Part shown: positions 61,739 through 64,000 of the stretch, piece by piece
Numbering within the stretch: position 1 is the first letter of the stretch
How the letters are laid out: each line of letters begins with the position of its first letter
Assembly: GCF_023921805.1 (NCBI RefSeq)
Contig: NZ_CP074197.1
Span: forward strand, 1,488,001-1,552,000
Length of the DNA: 64,000 bases
Reading direction: 5' to 3'
Source: Ruminococcus sp. FMBCY1
Lineage (GTDB): Bacteria; Bacillota; Clostridia; Oscillospirales; Acutalibacteraceae
Program-made: the position numbers and the translations under genes
The notes under the pieces: model-generated
Databases searched by the model: none
Seen by the model: the letters and a program-made list of their open reading frames with translations, nothing else
Told to the model about the DNA's origin: nothing

Positions 61739-62455
61739 ATGGAAATATCGTTTAAGGACATAACAAGAGTAATTAAGAAAAACATCGTTTTCATTTTGGT
61801 TGTATCGTGTTTATTTGCAATCATATCGGTTTTTGTAACTACATTTTTTATTCAGAAAACATACACCTCAAGCGTAAAGCTCTATGTTGAAACAAACTAC
61901 AACACTTCCTCTGCTATGGAAGACAACCAGAGTGTAAACTACGCTAAAAACCTTGTTTTAACCTACATTGAGCTGCTCGATTCAAACACATTTTACAGCG
62001 AGGTTTCAAAGGAGCTCCACGAAAAATACACAGCGTCACAGCTCAAAGCTATGATTAAGTTTGAAAGCATTGAGGATACCGAGGTATTTAAGGCGATAGT
62101 TGTATCGCCAAGTCCTTATGAATCAAAAGAAATAGGCGACTCCATTGCTAAAATAGCACCTAAGATAATCGCAAATGTAAAGGACAACGCAAAACTCAAG
62201 ATTGTCGATGAGGCAGATACACCGAAAGTGCCTACATCACCGAATGTAACAAGAAACACAATTATTGCATTTCTCGGCGGACTTATACTTGCTCTTATCA
62301 TTTCATTTGTTCGTGACTTCCTCGATGTGAAGATTAAATACAACGAAGAAATGACAACTATTCTTGATCTTCCTATTCTTGCCGCAATTCCTGACTTTGA
62401 GTATTTTTCAAATCAGAAAAATGCAAACAAATACGGCAACAGATACGGCAAATAA
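61739..62455 (+). CDS. Polysaccharide chain-length/co-polymerase protein (CpsC/YveK type)
   Basis: A 238-residue Wzz-family membrane protein that works with the following tyrosine kinase to control polysaccharide polymerisation. The two membrane helices flank an extracytoplasmic domain: helix 1 about residues 17-38 (FILVVSCLFAIISVFVTTFF) and helix 2 about 178-196, preceded by the Pro-rich PKVPTSPNVTRN. The N-terminal MEISFKDITRVIKKN is typical. The ribosome site is GGGAGGAG. It is the first gene of the operon. Confidence 0.9.
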   Translation: MEISFKDITRVIKKNIVFILVVSCLFAIISVFVTTFFIQKTYTSSVKLYVETNYNTSSAMEDNQSVNYAKNLVLTYIELLDSNTFYSEVSKELHEKYTASQLKAMIKFESIEDTEVFKAIVVSPSPYESKEIGDSIAKIAPKIIANVKDNAKLKIVDEADTPKVPTSPNVTRNTIIAFLGGLILALIISFVRDFLDVKIKYNEEMTTILDLPILAAIPDFEYFSNQKNANKYGNRYGK

Positions 62456-62474
62456 GTAAAGGAGTTACACAGCA

Positions 62475-63194
62475 ATGAAAAAGAATAAAACAAAAATTGA
62501 TCGTTCAATAGATACTGATGTTCTCGGCTTTCAGGTTCGTGAATCATACAAAGCCGCAAGAACAAACATAGCTTATTCAATTCTCAAAAAAGGCTGCAAA
62601 AAGGTAGCTTTTACATCATCGACAAAAAGTGAAGGCAAAACCGTAACCTCTATCAATGTTGCGTCGGCACTTGCTCAGCAGGTTGACACCAAGGTGCTTG
62701 TAGTTGAGTGCGACCTTCGCCGTCCGAGAGTAAACACAGCACTTAAAATTGAGCCTACACCCGGTCTTACAAACTATCTTAATGACGAGTGTTCGCTTGA
62801 GGACATTATAAAGGACACTAAGATTGACAACCTCAAGGCGATTGCCTACGGCGCAATTCCTCCTAACCCGTCCGAGCTGCTTGCGAGTGAGGCTATGGCT
62901 GACCTTATCAAGACGGCTGAAAAAGAGTACGACTACATTATTTTTGACACACCGCCTGTCGGCATCGTAATCGATGCAGTTCCGATTCTTAAGGCAGCGG
63001 ACGGTGTTGTAATTGTTGCAAGAAACAACTCAACTACATATCCCGAGCTTGCAAAAACCGTAGAAACAGTCGAGCGTACAGATGCAAAAATCATCGGAGT
63101 TATTCTTAACAGAGTTAAACCGCAGGAAACAAGAAAAGGCAAGGGTTACTACTCAAGATACGGCGGATATTACAGCAGTTCAACCAAAGACTAA
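62475..63194 (+). CDS. Capsular polysaccharide tyrosine kinase (CpsD/YwqD type)
   Basis: A 239-residue BY-kinase. Walker A is FTSSTKSEGKTVTSIN, Walker A' is VLVVECDLRRPRVN, and Walker B is YDYIIFDTPPVGI. The C-terminal tyrosine cluster YYSRYGGYYSS is the autophosphorylation tail. It pairs with the CpsC protein 19 bp upstream, whose cytoplasmic end activates it. Confidence 0.93.
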   Translation: MKKNKTKIDRSIDTDVLGFQVRESYKAARTNIAYSILKKGCKKVAFTSSTKSEGKTVTSINVASALAQQVDTKVLVVECDLRRPRVNTALKIEPTPGLTNYLNDECSLEDIIKDTKIDNLKAIAYGAIPPNPSELLASEAMADLIKTAEKEYDYIIFDTPPVGIVIDAVPILKAADGVVIVARNNSTTYPELAKTVETVERTDAKIIGVILNRVKPQETRKGKGYYSRYGGYYSSSTKD

Positions 63195-63283
63195 TCTTTA
63201 ATACTTCAGAGCAATTTTATTTAATTACACAGGTAATTAATTGGGTATAATAAAAATTTACGGAGGATAAAACGGAAGCAATT

Positions 63284-63958
63284 ATGGGAAAAGCAAATAT
63301 TACCGACACATCGAAAGCGGCAGCATCAAACACACATTCAGTTAAACCGAAGCCGATTTACGATTTTGTAAAGCGTGTTTTCGATATTGTATGTTCACTC
63401 ATCGGTTTGATTGTTCTTTCACCTGTTTTTATCATTATTTCCATACTTATAAAAACCACAAGCGAAGGTCCTGTTTTCTTTGCGCACAAGCGTGTCGGCA
63501 AAGGCGGCAAAACAATAAAAATCTATAAGTTCAGAAGTATGGTAACAAATGCGGAAGAACTTATAAAGCAGTTCACACCCGAGCAAAAAGCCGAATACGA
63601 AAGAAACTTTAAGCTTGAAAACGACCCTCGAGTTACAAAAGTAGGAAAATTTATGAGAAAAACAAGTCTTGACGAACTTCCACAGCTTATTAACATTCTT
63701 AAGGGCGATATTTCTGTTGTAGGCCCTCGCCCCGTTATGGATGTTGAAACTAAAATTTACGGTAACTACCGCAATATGCTGCTCAGCGTAAAGCCGGGTC
63801 TTACAGGCTTTTGGGCGGCAAACGGCAGAAGCGCCACTACATACACACGCAGAAGAGCTATGGAAATTTACTATGTAAAGAACCGTTCCGTATTACTTGA
63901 TTTAAAAATAATTTTCAAAACATTTATTTCTGTATTTAAGCGTGTAGGTGCGATTTAA
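63284..63958 (+). CDS. Undecaprenyl-phosphate sugar phosphotransferase
   Basis: Starts the repeat unit by moving a sugar-1-phosphate onto undecaprenyl phosphate. It has 224 residues: one N-terminal membrane segment (about residues 32-52) and the catalytic domain with GPVFFAHKRVGKGGKTIKIY, KFRSMV, the RKTSLDELPQLINILKGD motif and SVVGPRPV. It lacks the extra membrane helices of WbaP, so it is the short PglC-like form. The sugar is not predictable. A GGAGG site lies 17 nt before the ATG. Confidence 0.93.
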   Translation: MGKANITDTSKAAASNTHSVKPKPIYDFVKRVFDIVCSLIGLIVLSPVFIIISILIKTTSEGPVFFAHKRVGKGGKTIKIYKFRSMVTNAEELIKQFTPEQKAEYERNFKLENDPRVTKVGKFMRKTSLDELPQLINILKGDISVVGPRPVMDVETKIYGNYRNMLLSVKPGLTGFWAANGRSATTYTRRRAMEIYYVKNRSVLLDLKIIFKTFISVFKRVGAI

Positions 63959-63970
63959 GGAGGAAAAGCA

Positions 63971-64000
63971 ATGAAAGCTGTATTACTTGCAGGTGGCTTT
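63971..64000 (+). CDS. Sugar nucleotidyltransferase (partial, runs off window)
   Basis: Only ten codons are visible: MKAVLLAGGF, the nucleotide-binding start of glucose-1-phosphate nucleotidyl- or cytidylyltransferases. It follows the sugar transferase by 12 bp with GGAGGAAAAGC as ribosome site. The exact enzyme cannot be told. Confidence 0.6.
   Translation, partial: MKAVLLAGGF

Overview
The window is about 64 kb of a low-to-moderate-GC Firmicute chromosome, most likely an anaerobic, Ruminococcus-like member of the Oscillospirales. The reasons are the hrcA-grpE-dnaK-dnaJ operon with a perfect CIRCE operator, strong AGGAGG-type ribosome binding sites, pyruvate:ferredoxin oxidoreductase and [FeFe]-hydrogenase maturases (fermentative hydrogen metabolism), a type I dockerin on a secreted protein (cellulosome-type biology), and a 2-hydroxyacyl-CoA dehydratase/activase pair. 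The genus is an inference from gene content.

Layout. 1-4.8 kb: heat-shock operon on the minus strand (dnaJ runs off the left edge). 4.8-15 kb: a sugar-transfer-type ATP-grasp gene, a small membrane protein, an ABC exporter pair, pncB, a dockerin-CAP secreted protein, a small K+ channel, ribF and a Nudix gene, and an M14 carboxypeptidase. 15-24.6 kb: asnB with a long acidic tail, then a minus-strand coenzyme operon panB-panC-panD-coaBC-birA-(HprK-like)-nnrE behind a structured leader with a terminator. 24.6-25.5 kb: a compact locus of a 28-residue hydrophobic peptide with a convergent antisense promoter, a Nif11-like leader peptide gene and a 49-residue membrane peptide. 25.5-34 kb: rpsT, a TetR regulator divergent from a YhgE/Pip protein, and hydE-hydG-hydF. 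34-43 kb: a decayed zinc-ribbon/TPM pseudogene beside an SPFH protein and a zinc-ribbon membrane protein, then aspS, hisS, mgsA, minD, a surface-protein remnant and three tRNA genes. 43-52.8 kb: nifJ, the activase/dehydratase pair and a membrane protein. 52.8-54.3 kb: an AT-rich scrap island with a DUF6273-like lipoprotein and a chimeric ORF. 54.3-60.4 kb: a surface-polymer acylation cluster (two DHHW proteins, an MBOAT, an M23 peptidase and a Nudix protein). 60.4-64 kb: coaX, then the first genes of an exopolysaccharide locus (cpsC, cpsD, an initiating sugar transferase, and the start of a nucleotidyltransferase).

How the genes connect. panB/C/D, coaBC and coaX (36 kb away) supply most of the pantothenate-to-CoA route. 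nifJ and HydEFG fit pyruvate fermentation with hydrogen evolution, although no hydrogenase structural gene lies in the window. The DHHW/MBOAT/M23 cluster and the cps genes both serve the cell surface.

The less ordinary content is non-coding or decayed: a nested family of dispersed inverted repeats (about ten copies, two of them 450-560 bp with long inverted ends), three gene wrecks that record deletions, a hairpin that buries the start codon of the M23 gene, and the putative toxin/antisense locus at 24.6-24.9 kb, which is the best candidate here for an undescribed system.
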